Shown: positions 1 to 8,360, counted from the first letter of the stretch. The stretch: DNA of 48,110 bases from Chloroflexota bacterium (GCA_002746795.1 PDQY01000104.1:1-48110), one strand, 5' to 3'. Notes: generated from the letters alone by a model not told the origin. Program-made: numbers and translations.

Positions 1-93
1 CCTGATGACATTGTGCGCGAAACTTTGCAGACATTCTTCTATCATAATACAAAGTCAAAGCCAGTTGTGTTACCCAATATCGTCAGAAATTAG
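1..93 (+). CDS. Possible C-terminal end of a gene cut by the window edge
   Basis: Frame 1 is open from the first base to a TAG at 91-93 and would encode 30 residues ending in KPVVLPNIVRN. The composition (acidic start, then hydrophobic and basic residues) looks more like protein than the Cys/Ser-rich reading of the next frame. No family is recognisable from so short a tail. The remaining bases to 202 hold one AACGGCCGTT palindrome at 111-120 and no other feature that I can see. Confidence 0.3.
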   Translation, partial: PDDIVRETLQTFFYHNTKSKPVVLPNIVRN

Positions 94-202
94 GTTTTGC
101 TTCTCAGGTAAACGGCCGTTCTCTAGGTGTCTGGTTAGGGCATGGTGAGGATGACGCCCTGGCGATCATCGGTTGGCCAATGGGCGGCTCCGTGTCTGCT
201 TG

Positions 203-1429
203 CTAAAGGGGATCGCGCCAAACGGGGCAGGTCATGCAGTGGCCGCCACCTCGACCGCGACCTAGTTCAGCGCCGGGAATGGTGAGAACCGCCACCCCGG
301 CACGGCGCAGACGGGTGTTCGTCCATTCATTGCGGTCATAGGCAACCACCACGCCTGGCTCCAGCGCCACCACGTTGTTGCCATCATCCCATTGCTCGCG
401 GGCTTGCTCGAATTCATCACCCCCGGTGGGAATAACGCGCAATTTTTCCAGACCCATTGCTTGCGCTACCACGTCCAGCCACCCTTTTTCTTCCACGGTG
501 ACATCAAGCGTTCCCTCTTTGCTGCCTGGGCGATAGCTGATAGGCTGGATGTTTTCGATGACCTGTTCATAAATCGTGACGAGATCACGATCACAGAAGG
601 TGAAAACGGTGTCCAGGTGCATGCTGGCACGATCATGAGGCATTTTGGCGGCGATAACGTGGCTGGCTGCTTCGTTTTTGAACAGCTCCAAGGCCACTTG
701 CCCTACAGCCTGGTAGGTGGTGCGTTCGCCCATGCCGATAAGCACGACGCCATTGCCCACAGGCATGACATCGCCACCTTCGATGGTGGCGCTGCCAAAG
801 TATTGGTCGGGATCGCCCCACCAGACCTTAAAGTTGCCATCTTTGAATTTGGGATGGAATTTGTAGATGGCAGCCATGTGCAAGGTTTCTTGGTGCCGGC
901 TGGGGAAGTACATGGGATTGAGGGTGACGCCGCCGTAAATCCAACAAGAACTGTCGCGGGTAAACATCTGATTGGGCAGCGGCGGCAGCACAAATTCGGT
1001 GCCGCCGTACGCTTTTTGCACAAAGGCGCTGAGGTCTGAGGGGAGTTCGTTGACGGTGATGCCGCCAATAAGATGCGAGACAAGTGTTTTGGCTGGCAGC
1101 TCGTCCATCCAGGCACGCAGTTCAGCCACGGCTCCAACCCCCACTTCGTTTGGCGTCAATTTGCGATCCAGGATGTAGGAACGGCCGTTTTCATCCTTCA
1201 CCACATCTTGTAATAACTGGTGGACTCGCATGACATCAATACCAAATTCCACGCGCATCAAATCGACAAAGGTATTGTGATCTTGCCGCGCTTGTCGTGT
1301 CCAGATCACATCTTCAAACAGCAGTTCTGCACAGTTTGTTGGGGTGAGACGCCGCATTTCCATCCCCGGACGGTGGACAATGACTTTCCGCAATTTTCCA
1401 ACTTCAGAATAGACACCAAATTCGCTCAT
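203..1429 (-). CDS. arcA: Arginine deiminase
   Basis: It hydrolyses L-arginine to citrulline and ammonia in the cytoplasm, the first step of the arginine deiminase pathway. The 408-residue length is normal for the family. The guanidino-modifying enzyme residues are visible: D159 in FTRDSS, E217 in IEGGDV, H271 and D273 in MHLDTVFTF, and the nucleophile C398 in GGGHCMTCP. Their spacing matches the family pattern D-x57-E-x53-H-x-D. The start is supported by AGGAGA about six bases upstream. No ornithine carbamoyltransferase, carbamate kinase or arginine/ornithine antiporter lies beside it in this window, so its use for ATP generation cannot be concluded here. It is divergent from the VOC gene. 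Codon phase Asn-Gly-Arg at residues 81-83 carries an AACGGCCGTT palindrome. Confidence 0.95.
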   Translation of the reverse strand: MSEFGVYSEVGKLRKVIVHRPGMEMRRLTPTNCAELLFEDVIWTRQARQDHNTFVDLMRVEFGIDVMRVHQLLQDVVKDENGRSYILDRKLTPNEVGVGAVAELRAWMDELPAKTLVSHLIGGITVNELPSDLSAFVQKAYGGTEFVLPPLPNQMFTRDSSCWIYGGVTLNPMYFPSRHQETLHMAAIYKFHPKFKDGNFKVWWGDPDQYFGSATIEGGDVMPVGNGVVLIGMGERTTYQAVGQVALELFKNEAASHVIAAKMPHDRASMHLDTVFTFCDRDLVTIYEQVIENIQPISYRPGSKEGTLDVTVEEKGWLDVVAQAMGLEKLRVIPTGGDEFEQAREQWDDGNNVVALEPGVVVAYDRNEWTNTRLRRAGVAVLTIPGAELGRGRGGGHCMTCPVWRDPL

Positions 1430-1505
1430 CTAATGTTCTCCTCTTGGGGTATGCTGTGAAACCAATTGTAACAAGGGTGGATGAGTTTGCGAATATAAAA
1501 TAGAC

Positions 1506-1535
1506 TAGACCAAATGTTCTATTTTGTGGTATACT
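1506..1535 (+). promoter_or_regulatory. Putative promoter of the VOC gene
   Basis: TAGACC (1506-1511) and TATACT (1530-1535) are spaced 18 bases apart, and the -10 is preceded by TGG, giving an extended -10. It would start a leader of about 60 bases ahead of the ATG at 1602. The assignment is by eye only. Confidence 0.4.
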
Positions 1536-1601
1536 GTGTGGCGCATGATAGCATGCATAACTATATTTTCTGTTTTTATTGCACATAAGGAGTGAAAACT
1601 A

Positions 1602-2396
1602 ATGCGAATTGTGAAAAAATATCCAAATAGTCTCTTTTGTTGGGTCAATTTAGGAACTTCTGACTTTGAAGGAGCTAAGGTATTTTATGGCGGATTGTTT
1701 GGCTGGCTCTTTGAAGATAAGCCTGCGGATATGGGGGCGTCATACACGATAGCCTGTATTGATGGCCACAGTGTAGCAGGGCTGGGATCGCTGCCTCCAG
1801 ATGCAGAAGAACAAGGGATACCAACATCCTGGTCTTCCTTTGTGAAGCATGATGATATTGAAGCGGTTGCCGCCAAAATTACGGCAGGTGGTGGAAATAT
1901 CGTGATGCCTGTGACAGATGTGATGACGGAGGGGCGCATGTTGTTGGCCACGGATCCTACCGGTGCCTTGTTTGGTGTGTGGGAGCCGCAGGACAATATT
2001 GGAGCGCAGGTGGTCAATGCCCCGAACAGTCTGCTCTGGAATGAATTGCAAACACATGATGTAGAGGCGGCACAGGCTTTTTATGCTTCTGTATTTGGTT
2101 GGGCGCATGAAACGGGTGAGGATGGTTATGTGGTGGTGTCTGTTGATGGTCGGATGCAGGCTGGCATGATGGCGCTTCAGGAGGAATGGGGCGACGTGCC
2201 GCCACATTGGTCTGTCTATTTCTTGGTGGAGGATGTAGAAACGGCCGTTGCCAAAGTCCATGAGTTGGGTGGCACTGTCTTACGCCCACCGTTCCCGGTT
2301 GCTGAAATGGGAAAGATGGCTGTCGTGCAAGATCCGCAGGGTGGTGTGTTCAATGTGATGGAGAGTTTTTTCGTGGATACACCTCCGGGATATTGA
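1602..2396 (+). CDS. VOC-superfamily protein with two glyoxalase-like domains
   Basis: This 264-residue protein consists of two vicinal-oxygen-chelate domains, roughly residues 9-120 and 137-255. They are internally similar: each opens with a short beta strand followed by an acidic helix and FY..xFGW (FYGGLFGW and FYASVFGW), and each ends with a DPTG or DPQGG segment before a final strand. This is the layout of the Cfp30B-like hydrolase/dioxygenase group, whose substrates are mostly unknown. The metal-ligand pattern is not complete enough to assign glyoxalase I or dioxygenase activity. AAGGAG lies upstream of the ATG. It stands alone, divergent from arcA. Confidence 0.85.
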   Translation: MRIVKKYPNSLFCWVNLGTSDFEGAKVFYGGLFGWLFEDKPADMGASYTIACIDGHSVAGLGSLPPDAEEQGIPTSWSSFVKHDDIEAVAAKITAGGGNIVMPVTDVMTEGRMLLATDPTGALFGVWEPQDNIGAQVVNAPNSLLWNELQTHDVEAAQAFYASVFGWAHETGEDGYVVVSVDGRMQAGMMALQEEWGDVPPHWSVYFLVEDVETAVAKVHELGGTVLRPPFPVAEMGKMAVVQDPQGGVFNVMESFFVDTPPGY

Positions 2397-2404
2397 GCGT
2401 ATGT

Positions 2405-2502
2405 GGTGAACCGTAATCGGTTATCTGTCATCTATGATGTGTAATTTGTAATCCGTAAGCTGTGATTGGTTATGGGAACATGGTTCACAGTTTGCGGATT
2501 AC
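2405..2502. repeat. Low-complexity spacer with nested inverted repeats
   Basis: GTGAACC at 2406-2412 pairs with GGTTCAC at 2482-2488, and GTAATCCG at 2448-2455 pairs with CGGATTAC at 2495-2502. The rest is made of related short words (GTAATC, CTGTCATC, TTGTAATC). It lies between two convergent genes. It may act as a weak terminator or be a decayed short-repeat array. Confidence 0.5.
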
Positions 2503-2567
2503 GTCTAATGACATCATCCGGGGTGTGGCTGCGCATGTCACGGTGATGGATTTAGATGACACTATCT

Positions 2568-3221
2568 TTACTCGTGGGCAGCAAGGATGAACAACGTGCG
2601 TGGTTCGCTGGTGATGAGGGGGCTGTCGCCGCGGTTGGTTTCTAGTTTGATGAGGTAGCGCACTTCGCCGTGGCCAGTGGTGAGGTGTTGGGCGTCTGTT
2701 TGCCAACGGTAGCCAGTGCCGAAGTTGGCTTGTTCTAAACGGCCAATGCGGAACTCACTGTCTTCTTCTTGCTGGTAGATGCCAAAGAACTGGTCTGCTG
2801 CCAGGGGGAGTGGCCAGGTCCAGTAGATGGTGATGCTGTCGTCAGCCATGAGGCGGCTTTGGTCTGGCGGGCCAAGCAGGGTGATGGTGGCCGTGGGGGG
2901 CAATGTGGGCAATGAGATGGGGGTTGCGGTGGGTGTGTGGGTGGGTGTGATAGCTCTAGTGGGTAAGGCCGCCTCTGTGGCGGTGGCCTGAGTTTCTGGT
3001 GTGACTGATTTTACGGTTGGAGGTGGGGTGGCTGCAGCGACACGCTCTGTAACTGCTTCGTCTTGAGCGTTTGGGGTGGGGGGAGGCATGGTTTCGACTA
3101 CAGAGCGTGCCCACATATTGAGTAATGCTAAAACCAGCAGCATGAGGATGAAGGGTAGCGTCATGAGAGCTGCCCGTTTTCGTTTTGTGAGACGCTGTGG
3201 TTTTGTTGATGATTCGTCCAT
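2568..3221 (-). CDS. Membrane-anchored extracytoplasmic protein of unknown function
   Basis: The family of this 217-residue protein is not recognised. Residues 1-16 are basic (TKRKR), followed by a single hydrophobic segment at about 20-37 that should act as an uncleaved signal anchor. Residues 40-110 form a Pro/Thr/Ala-rich linker (for example TPTHTPTATP). The rest, starting near GPPDQSRL, is a beta-rich domain with Trp residues (YWTWPLP) that resembles an Ig-like or fibronectin-like module of surface proteins. It is divergent from the M23 lipoprotein gene, whose product has the same linker style, so the two may share a promoter region and an envelope role. That link is inference. Confidence 0.7.
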   Translation of the reverse strand: MDESSTKPQRLTKRKRAALMTLPFILMLLVLALLNMWARSVVETMPPPTPNAQDEAVTERVAAATPPPTVKSVTPETQATATEAALPTRAITPTHTPTATPISLPTLPPTATITLLGPPDQSRLMADDSITIYWTWPLPLAADQFFGIYQQEEDSEFRIGRLEQANFGTGYRWQTDAQHLTTGHGEVRYLIKLETNRGDSPLITSEPRTLFILAAHE

Positions 3222-3347
3222 TGAAGCAGCATTTTATCACAAAAAAAACGTTACATGCCATTGGCAGCGCTGGTTGTCATGAGGTCTTGTGAATGGAGAG
3301 GGTTGGTTCGTTGCCGGATTTGTGAACTGGTCTACAATTCTCGCGTG

Positions 3348-5093
3348 GTGAAGAGAAATGAGATCAAGTATTGGTGGTTGATTGTCAGGGGCAGCCTGAT
3401 TGTTTTGCTGCTTGTGGCTTGCCACGCAACTCCTGCAAGCGAAGAAGTGCCAGTCTTGGAAACGGCCGTTCTTACGAAAGAGGTTCCTCAGAGCATCGTT
3501 GAAACTCCGACTGCTCTCCCGCCCGCGACTCCTACACCAATGCCGACACAAAGCCCAGTTGAAACGGCCGTTATCGAGCCTACGCGTCCCTTGCCCACCT
3601 TGCAAAACCCGGCGCACCCAGATTTTATCAACATGGCTGACACGGCTGGTGTGCCTCTTGTTGTGGTGGACGAGGATAATACTGGCGTGTGGCAATATCC
3701 TGAAGATACTTTCATCCATCCCCTTGCCTTCGCCATCCACGACAACCGCGCTTATCTACTGGATGCGGGGCAGATCTTGATCCTGAATTTGGCCATGCCT
3801 GAGCAGCCGGTGTTGTTACTGAAAGGGGGCGATGTCATCGAGGGCGTGACTGTGCTTGAGCCGTTAGATTTGCATGCAGCGCCAGATGGTCTGTTGGTGT
3901 TAGACCGTGCTGGTGATGTATACCGTTATGATTGGCAGGAGTCTGCCTGGCATGTTGACCGCTATGACCGCCCCATCAGTGACACCTCCAGCCATTATTA
4001 TGTGGCGCTGGCTGGCGAGGGCAATGCTGGCACGGCGTTGGTGCGAAACGGCCGTTATCTCCTGGAAACAAGCTACAACTACACCATGTTGTATGCAGAT
4101 GGGGTGCAGCAATCCTTGTGGAATTTAGCGGAAGCCCGGGGTATTGATATTGCTGCTGCTGGTGACGTTGTTTATGTGTTAGCGCAAAACATGTATGACA
4201 CAGAAGCACAGCTAACCAAATATGAGCAGACGAGTAAGGTAGGGGAGTTCCAACCAGCCACCGTGATAGATCAGGCAAGGCAGGTTTTAGCAACGGAAAC
4301 GGCCGTTTACATCCTGGATCAAAATGGGAAAAGATTGCTCATTTTCACGCCGCAAGATGGGCAGCTGCAAACCCTCATGCAATTGCCCCAAGATGATGTC
4401 ATTTCTGCTTTTGGTATCCATCCTGAAACCAACCAACTCTTATTTGCGGGCAAAAATCGCCTCTATCTCTTTGATAGGCCAGGAGAACTAGCCAATGTGC
4501 CTGGGCAACCGCTCCTTACAGGCATCCAGCCCCACGATTTTGCCGTGCTTCATGCCATAACGGGCTTTGCCCCGCCCATTGGCTGGGACATTACCACCCG
4601 AGATCTACAAATGCCTGGAGCGCCGCGTCATTATCGCCTGGGGGTGCATCAAGGGGCTGATTTTTATTGGGCGCGAGACTCCCAGGTCTTTGCAGCGGCC
4701 GATGGCATTGTGATTCGCGCCACACAGGATTATGAACCGCCATTCCCGGCCGCCTTTTACGACATGCGCACGCAATCTCACGAACTGGGGTATACCTCAG
4801 AGGAGGCTCTTGATTTTTATCGGGGGCGGCAGGTATGGATTGAACATGAAAATGACATTGTATCTCGGTATATTCATCTGGCGAGTGTCGCTTGGGATTT
4901 AGAGGAAGGCCAGCCTGTGCAACAGGGGCAGCTTGTGGGCACAGTGGGCAATTCAGGGTCACCAGCCTCCCTGGAAAGCCCAGACAGTGATGCTCACTTG
5001 CATTTTGAACTATGGTTGGGGGATTACTATTTGGGTCAATTTTTGCGCCCTGTCGAAACACGGGATTGGTTGAGCAGAATCTTGCATCATTGA
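3348..5093 (+). CDS. M23-family peptidase lipoprotein
   Basis: This is a predicted zinc metallopeptidase cutting peptidoglycan cross-links, or a regulator of amidases, at the outer face of the membrane. I prefer the GTG at 3348 because it places a short basic start (KRNEIK) before a hydrophobic segment and lipobox LVAC, giving a cleaved lipoprotein. The open frame extends back to 3255 without a stop, but its extra residues do not look like a signal. From this start the protein has 581 residues. A Pro/Thr/Glu-rich linker is followed by a repetitive beta domain (about 90-390, propeller-like) and a C-terminal M23 domain. The M23 zinc site is intact: H434-QGA-D438, a mid-domain YIHL histidine, and H550-L-H552. 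Two AACGGCCGTT copies lie within about 100 bases in the linker, both read as ETAV. Confidence 0.85.
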   Translation: MKRNEIKYWWLIVRGSLIVLLLVACHATPASEEVPVLETAVLTKEVPQSIVETPTALPPATPTPMPTQSPVETAVIEPTRPLPTLQNPAHPDFINMADTAGVPLVVVDEDNTGVWQYPEDTFIHPLAFAIHDNRAYLLDAGQILILNLAMPEQPVLLLKGGDVIEGVTVLEPLDLHAAPDGLLVLDRAGDVYRYDWQESAWHVDRYDRPISDTSSHYYVALAGEGNAGTALVRNGRYLLETSYNYTMLYADGVQQSLWNLAEARGIDIAAAGDVVYVLAQNMYDTEAQLTKYEQTSKVGEFQPATVIDQARQVLATETAVYILDQNGKRLLIFTPQDGQLQTLMQLPQDDVISAFGIHPETNQLLFAGKNRLYLFDRPGELANVPGQPLLTGIQPHDFAVLHAITGFAPPIGWDITTRDLQMPGAPRHYRLGVHQGADFYWARDSQVFAAADGIVIRATQDYEPPFPAAFYDMRTQSHELGYTSEEALDFYRGRQVWIEHENDIVSRYIHLASVAWDLEEGQPVQQGQLVGTVGNSGSPASLESPDSDAHLHFELWLGDYYLGQFLRPVETRDWLSRILHH

Positions 5094-5211
5094 GGGCAGC
5101 AAGACTTAATTTTACCTCTCTCGCCGAGCCGGAAATAGGGCAGAGGATCCGCTTGGGATAGGGAAGATTTGAGAATTCTATATAATACATTAGTAAAATC
5201 TGAGTTACATA

Positions 5212-5239
5212 TTGACAGAGCCTGGATAAGACATATGAT
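5212..5239 (+). promoter_or_regulatory. Putative promoter of the fasciclin gene
   Basis: A consensus TTGACA (5212-5217) and TATGAT (5234-5239) are spaced 16 bases apart, about 70 bases ahead of the ATG at 5307. Confidence 0.6.
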
Positions 5240-5306
5240 GATATTAACGGGGCACGGAAATCTTCCTGCCAAAGTCAAAAAAAATTCAATCTAAGGAGAA
5301 TTACTC

Positions 5307-6290
5307 ATGAGTCGTTTGATGAAAAGCATCACCCTGACAGTTCTAGTTTTGATATTAGCCGTTCCTTTTGTCTTTGCAGATGGTCATGAAAGCACAATCG
5401 TTGACATTGCCGCAGGTAGTGAAGATTTTGACACGTTGACAGCCGCAGTCAAGGCTGCCGGTTTAGATGCGTCCTTATCTGAGGGGAGTTGGACTGTATT
5501 TGCCCCGACTGATGAGGCTTTTGCAAAGTTAGGCCTAGATGCCAGCAATGTTGGCACTTCGTTCACTAAAGCTGAACTAACAGACCTTCTTCTTTACCAT
5601 GTATTAACTGAACCTGTTAGCTCAGAAGAAGCAAAAGCTAACCACCAAGGTAACATCACCATGGGCAATGGCCAAATAGCTGGTCTAAAGTACTTTGATG
5701 GTAGCCTGTATATGAATGATGATGCCAAAATCATTACCCCCGATTTGCAAGCCTCTAATGGTGTGATTCATGTGGTGGACAATGTGATTTTGCCCCCATG
5801 GCCACGTACCGAAGATGCGCCTCATGGTGAAATTAGTGGCAATGTTGCTGCCCCTGCTGGGAGCAACACTATTGTAGACATCGCTGTCAATGACGGCCGT
5901 TTTGACACCCTTGCCGCCGCCGTTGCCGCCGCAGACTTAGTCGATACACTCTCTAGTGGCAGTTGGACCGTATTCGCTCCCACCGATGATGCTTTTGCTA
6001 AATTGGGCTTGGATGAAACAAATATCGCTGCTGCTTACAGCAAAGAAGAGTTGGCAGATATTCTCCTCTACCACGTGCTCACCAAACCTGTTAGCACTGA
6101 AGAGGCGAAAGTCGATCAAGGTGATATTGTTATGGGCAACAACCAATTGGCTGGCTTGAAATTCTTTGATGGCAGTTTATACATTAATGACGATTCCAAG
6201 ATTATCATCCAAGACATTCAGGCTGACAATGGCGTCATTCATGTGGTTGACACAGTCATCCTTGGTCCCTGGCCTCGTGATGCTCAATAA
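5307..6290 (+). CDS. Secreted protein with two fasciclin (FAS1) domains
   Basis: This 327-residue protein has a signal peptide (hydrophobic to about residue 24, cleavage near VFA-DG) and two FAS1 domains, about 28-160 and 187-324. Both copies show the family hallmarks: GSWTVFAPTDEAF/GSWTVFAPTDDAF, a LLYHVL strand and NGVIHVVDNVIL/NGVIHVVDTVIL. FAS1 domains mediate adhesion and cell-surface binding and have no enzymatic activity. The domains are joined by a short Gly/Ala linker. AAGGAG precedes the ATG. A strong terminator follows at 6366-6400. Part of the second domain is duplicated downstream at 6475-6520. Confidence 0.95.
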   Translation: MSRLMKSITLTVLVLILAVPFVFADGHESTIVDIAAGSEDFDTLTAAVKAAGLDASLSEGSWTVFAPTDEAFAKLGLDASNVGTSFTKAELTDLLLYHVLTEPVSSEEAKANHQGNITMGNGQIAGLKYFDGSLYMNDDAKIITPDLQASNGVIHVVDNVILPPWPRTEDAPHGEISGNVAAPAGSNTIVDIAVNDGRFDTLAAAVAAADLVDTLSSGSWTVFAPTDDAFAKLGLDETNIAAAYSKEELADILLYHVLTKPVSTEEAKVDQGDIVMGNNQLAGLKFFDGSLYINDDSKIIIQDIQADNGVIHVVDTVILGPWPRDAQ

Positions 6291-6365
6291 AAAAAGAGTA
6301 GTCAGGTTTCTTCAACTGTTACCTTTTACACGAAGATAAACCTGGCAGTTCTAAAAAGTTCTGAG

Positions 6366-6400
6366 GCGACCTGGCTGCGTAGTCAGGTCGCTTTTTTTTT
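6366..6400 (+). terminator. Rho-independent terminator of the fasciclin gene
   Basis: A perfect 8-bp stem, GCGACCTG (6366-6373) with CAGGTCGC (6384-6391), is followed directly by nine T residues. Confidence 0.9.
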
Positions 6401-6410
6401 AAGTAAAAAG

Positions 6411-6435
6411 GGTCAGCGGGGTTTCCCTGCTGACC
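6411..6435. repeat. Second inverted repeat after the fasciclin terminator
   Basis: GGTCAGC (6411-6417) pairs with GCTGACC (6429-6435), with a G-rich to C-rich loop flank that extends the stem imperfectly. There is no T run, so it is not an obvious terminator. A GCGGCCGTT variant of the iterated palindrome follows at about 6441. Confidence 0.5.
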
Positions 6436-6474
6436 TGTCAGCGGCCGTTGCTAGAATTGAACCCGCATACGATT

Positions 6475-6520
6475 GATGCTTTTGCTAAATTGGGCTTGGA
6501 TAAAACAAATATCGCTGCTG
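6475..6520 (+). pseudogene. 46-bp duplicated fragment of FAS1 domain 2
   Basis: Bases 6475-6520 match 5988-6033 inside the second FAS1 domain at 45 of 46 positions (GAT to AAA/AAT context change at 6501). They keep the FAS1 frame, coding DAFAKLGLD(K/E)TNIAA. The flanks do not match, so this is a short displaced duplication and not a degraded third domain. Its frame is open from 6448 and continues without a stop into the glycosyltransferase. Confidence 0.85.
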
Positions 6521-6606
6521 TAGTTGTAGCTTTTGTGCTGGTGTTTATAATTGAGGTCTTTATATGTGGCGAAAATATTTGTCCCAGTAATGGACTTGTG
6601 AAAAAT

Positions 6607-7311
6607 ATGAATGAATTTAGCAAAGTTTCAATTGTGATTCCTTGTTATAACGAAATTGATACGATTGAAACAATTATTGGCCTGGTGCGAGCTGCCGAAA
6701 CCGGATTAGATAAAGAGCTTGTTATTGTAGATGATTACTCCCAAGATGGAACAAGAGATTATCTGGCTGCTATCGTAGACGATGAAGACATCCAGGTTGT
6801 CTTCCATGAGAAAAACCAGGGCAAAGGGGTTGCCTTGCGCACCGGCTTTGAAAAAGCTACTGGCGATATCATCATCATCCAAGATGCCGATCTTGAATAT
6901 GATCCCGGCGAATATTGTAAATTGTTAAAGCCCATTTATGATGGTAAAGCTGATGTGGTTTATGGCTCTCGCTTTGCTGGTGGTGAATCTCACCGGGTGC
7001 TCTACTTCTGGCATTCATTGGGCAACAAAATACTGACGCTCATGTCTAATATGTTCACAAATTTGAACCTGACTGACATGGAAGTGTGTTACAAGGTGTT
7101 CAAGAAATCAGTGTTAAATGGGATGACTCTCACTGAGGATCGGTTTGGCTTTGAACCAGAATTTACAGCTAAAATCGCCCGGAAGGGATGTGTTGTGTAT
7201 GAAGTAGGCATTTCATATCATGGGCGCACTTATGCAGAAGGGAAGAAGATTAACTGGAAGGATGGCGTACGGGCTGTCTATGTCATCACAAAACATGGCT
7301 TGTTCTCTTAG
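6607..7311 (+). CDS. Glycosyltransferase family 2 (dolichyl-phosphate mannosyltransferase-like)
   Basis: This is a predicted membrane-associated enzyme transferring a sugar from a nucleotide donor to a polyprenyl phosphate or similar acceptor. Starting at the ATG at 6607 it has 234 residues, close to the soluble DPM1-like length, and begins MNEFSKVSIVIPCYNE. The GT-A fold markers are present: VIVDDYSQDGT, GKGVALRTGFEKATGD and QDADLEYDP. The GSRF and LTDMEVCYKVF segments are typical of the DPM/DPG-synthase subgroup. The C-terminus lacks the extra membrane segments of GtrB types. A GTG at 6598 is an alternative start, and the frame stays open to 6448 through the FAS1 fragment and a hydrophobic stretch. 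No good ribosome binding site marks any of these starts. Confidence 0.85.
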   Translation: MNEFSKVSIVIPCYNEIDTIETIIGLVRAAETGLDKELVIVDDYSQDGTRDYLAAIVDDEDIQVVFHEKNQGKGVALRTGFEKATGDIIIIQDADLEYDPGEYCKLLKPIYDGKADVVYGSRFAGGESHRVLYFWHSLGNKILTLMSNMFTNLNLTDMEVCYKVFKKSVLNGMTLTEDRFGFEPEFTAKIARKGCVVYEVGISYHGRTYAEGKKINWKDGVRAVYVITKHGLFS

Positions 7312-7326
7312 TGGCCGTTCACAAAA

Positions 7327-7361
7327 ATAAAAAGCCCCTGGTTATTGCCAGAGGCTTTTTT
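7327..7361. terminator. Bidirectional terminator between convergent genes
   Basis: An imperfect stem, AAAGCCCCTGG with CCAGAGGCTTT (one C/A mismatch), has A and T runs on both sides. It serves the glycosyltransferase on plus and the DUF59 gene on minus. Confidence 0.85.
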
Positions 7362-7387
7362 GATCATTATTGCTAAAACGGGTCAAC

Positions 7388-7693
7388 TTAGAAAAGTCCC
7401 CAATCTCCACCAGCACCTTCTTCCATCATGGATGGATCCCATAATTCGGTGCCAATCTCCACTTCAACGCCACCTGTCATGACTGTGCTGGCCACAATAC
7501 GCACCTGCTCAATCATTTGTGGCCCATAAGGACAAAAAGGTGTGGTCAAAATCATTGTGATTTTGGCAGAATTTTCTTTCTCATTAACTTCAGTGTTGCG
7601 GATAAGGCCTAATTCAACAACATTTAACCCAATTTCTGGATCAATAACCGAACGCAACGTTTCCCATAGTTCTTCCCCTTTACTGAGGACCAT
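7388..7693 (-). CDS. DUF59/MIP18-family iron-sulfur assembly factor (SufT-like)
   Basis: This 101-residue protein is a predicted helper in Fe-S cluster maturation or carriage. It carries the DUF59 signature DPEIGLNVVELGLI, the cysteine-bearing loop TTPFCPYGPQM, and a WDPSMM end typical of SufT/PaaD-like proteins. The length fits a stand-alone single domain. It lies only seven bases downstream of the SufR-like gene on the same strand, so the two are probably cotranscribed, opposite the suf operon. A role in cluster assembly is supported by family and context. The exact target is unknown. Confidence 0.85.
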   Translation of the reverse strand: MVLSKGEELWETLRSVIDPEIGLNVVELGLIRNTEVNEKENSAKITMILTTPFCPYGPQMIEQVRIVASTVMTGGVEVEIGTELWDPSMMEEGAGGDWGLF

Positions 7694-7700
7694 AATTCAC

Positions 7701-8360
7701 CTAATTAATATCGACTAGATTGATTGTTTTGCTTGATATAGTAAATTGACAGCATTCATCGCCCTCAAGCATACAACTGTTTTGGCTAATGGGCGTTTCC
7801 ATGACGCTGATAATGAGTTCTTTATCTAACATGCATACTTCATCATGCTTGGTACCTACGGAGAGGTAAGGGCAGCTGTATTCTGTGATGCGGTATTCTT
7901 TGCCAATTTTTTCCCATTTGGCCAGGAAACCTTCTGCTGCCAACATGTCCATTAAATATGTCAGCCTGGCTTCAAAGGTTAGTTTTTCAAACTGATCACG
8001 ATGTTCATCCACAATGCGCTGCACAGCCTTGCCAAATAACTGATTCACTTGCTCTTCTGGCATGTGATTTTTTAATTCGTCAAGGAGCATGTTGGTGAGG
8101 TAGACATATTTCTTGGGGAAGAGTTCATGGCCTGTTTCGCTTAAACTGTACACGTAAAACGGCCGTCCTACTTTGCGGCGTACACTGCTGACCTCGATAA
8201 GACCATCTGCCTGAAGGGAATTAAGATGGTGACGCACAGTTACTGGAGAAACATCTGCCGCCTTGGCTAAATCTTCAACCTTCAGTTGATTAGAGGATTT
8301 TAATGTATGCAAAATGACATCACGTGTACTTTGCTTGCGGTTGCCTGTTACAGTTTTCAC
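7701..8360 (-). CDS. sufR: SufR-like iron-sulfur transcriptional regulator
   Basis: This is a predicted repressor of the divergent suf operon that senses Fe-S status. I choose the GTG at 8360 (219 residues) because AGAGGA lies eight bases upstream and a consensus promoter ends just before it. A longer reading from TTG at 8417 would begin inside the -35 box. The N-terminal winged helix (about residues 10-75) includes the recognition segment VSPVTVRHHLNSLQADGL and the wing RRKVGRPFYVY. The C-terminal half holds C163-x12-C176, C196, C203 and C204, in the region where SufR proteins bind a 4Fe-4S cluster. The spacing of the later cysteines is not the textbook cyanobacterial one. Its position beside sufT and sufC supports the call. 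Confidence 0.85.
   Translation of the reverse strand: MKTVTGNRKQSTRDVILHTLKSSNQLKVEDLAKAADVSPVTVRHHLNSLQADGLIEVSSVRRKVGRPFYVYSLSETGHELFPKKYVYLTNMLLDELKNHMPEEQVNQLFGKAVQRIVDEHRDQFEKLTFEARLTYLMDMLAAEGFLAKWEKIGKEYRITEYSCPYLSVGTKHDEVCMLDKELIISVMETPISQNSCMLEGDECCQFTISSKTINLVDIN

Noticed and set aside
392..1039. A 215-residue open frame on plus inside arcA.
   Set aside because: It is antisense to a clearly functional arginine deiminase and has no recognisable domain or ribosome binding site.
4591..5190. A 199-residue open frame on minus over the M23 domain.
   Set aside because: The plus-strand frame has a complete zinc site, and the minus frame has no motif.
6440..6475. On the minus strand GCGGGTTCAATTC resembles a tRNA T-arm.
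   Set aside because: No acceptor, D or anticodon arm can be built around it, so it is at best a relic.
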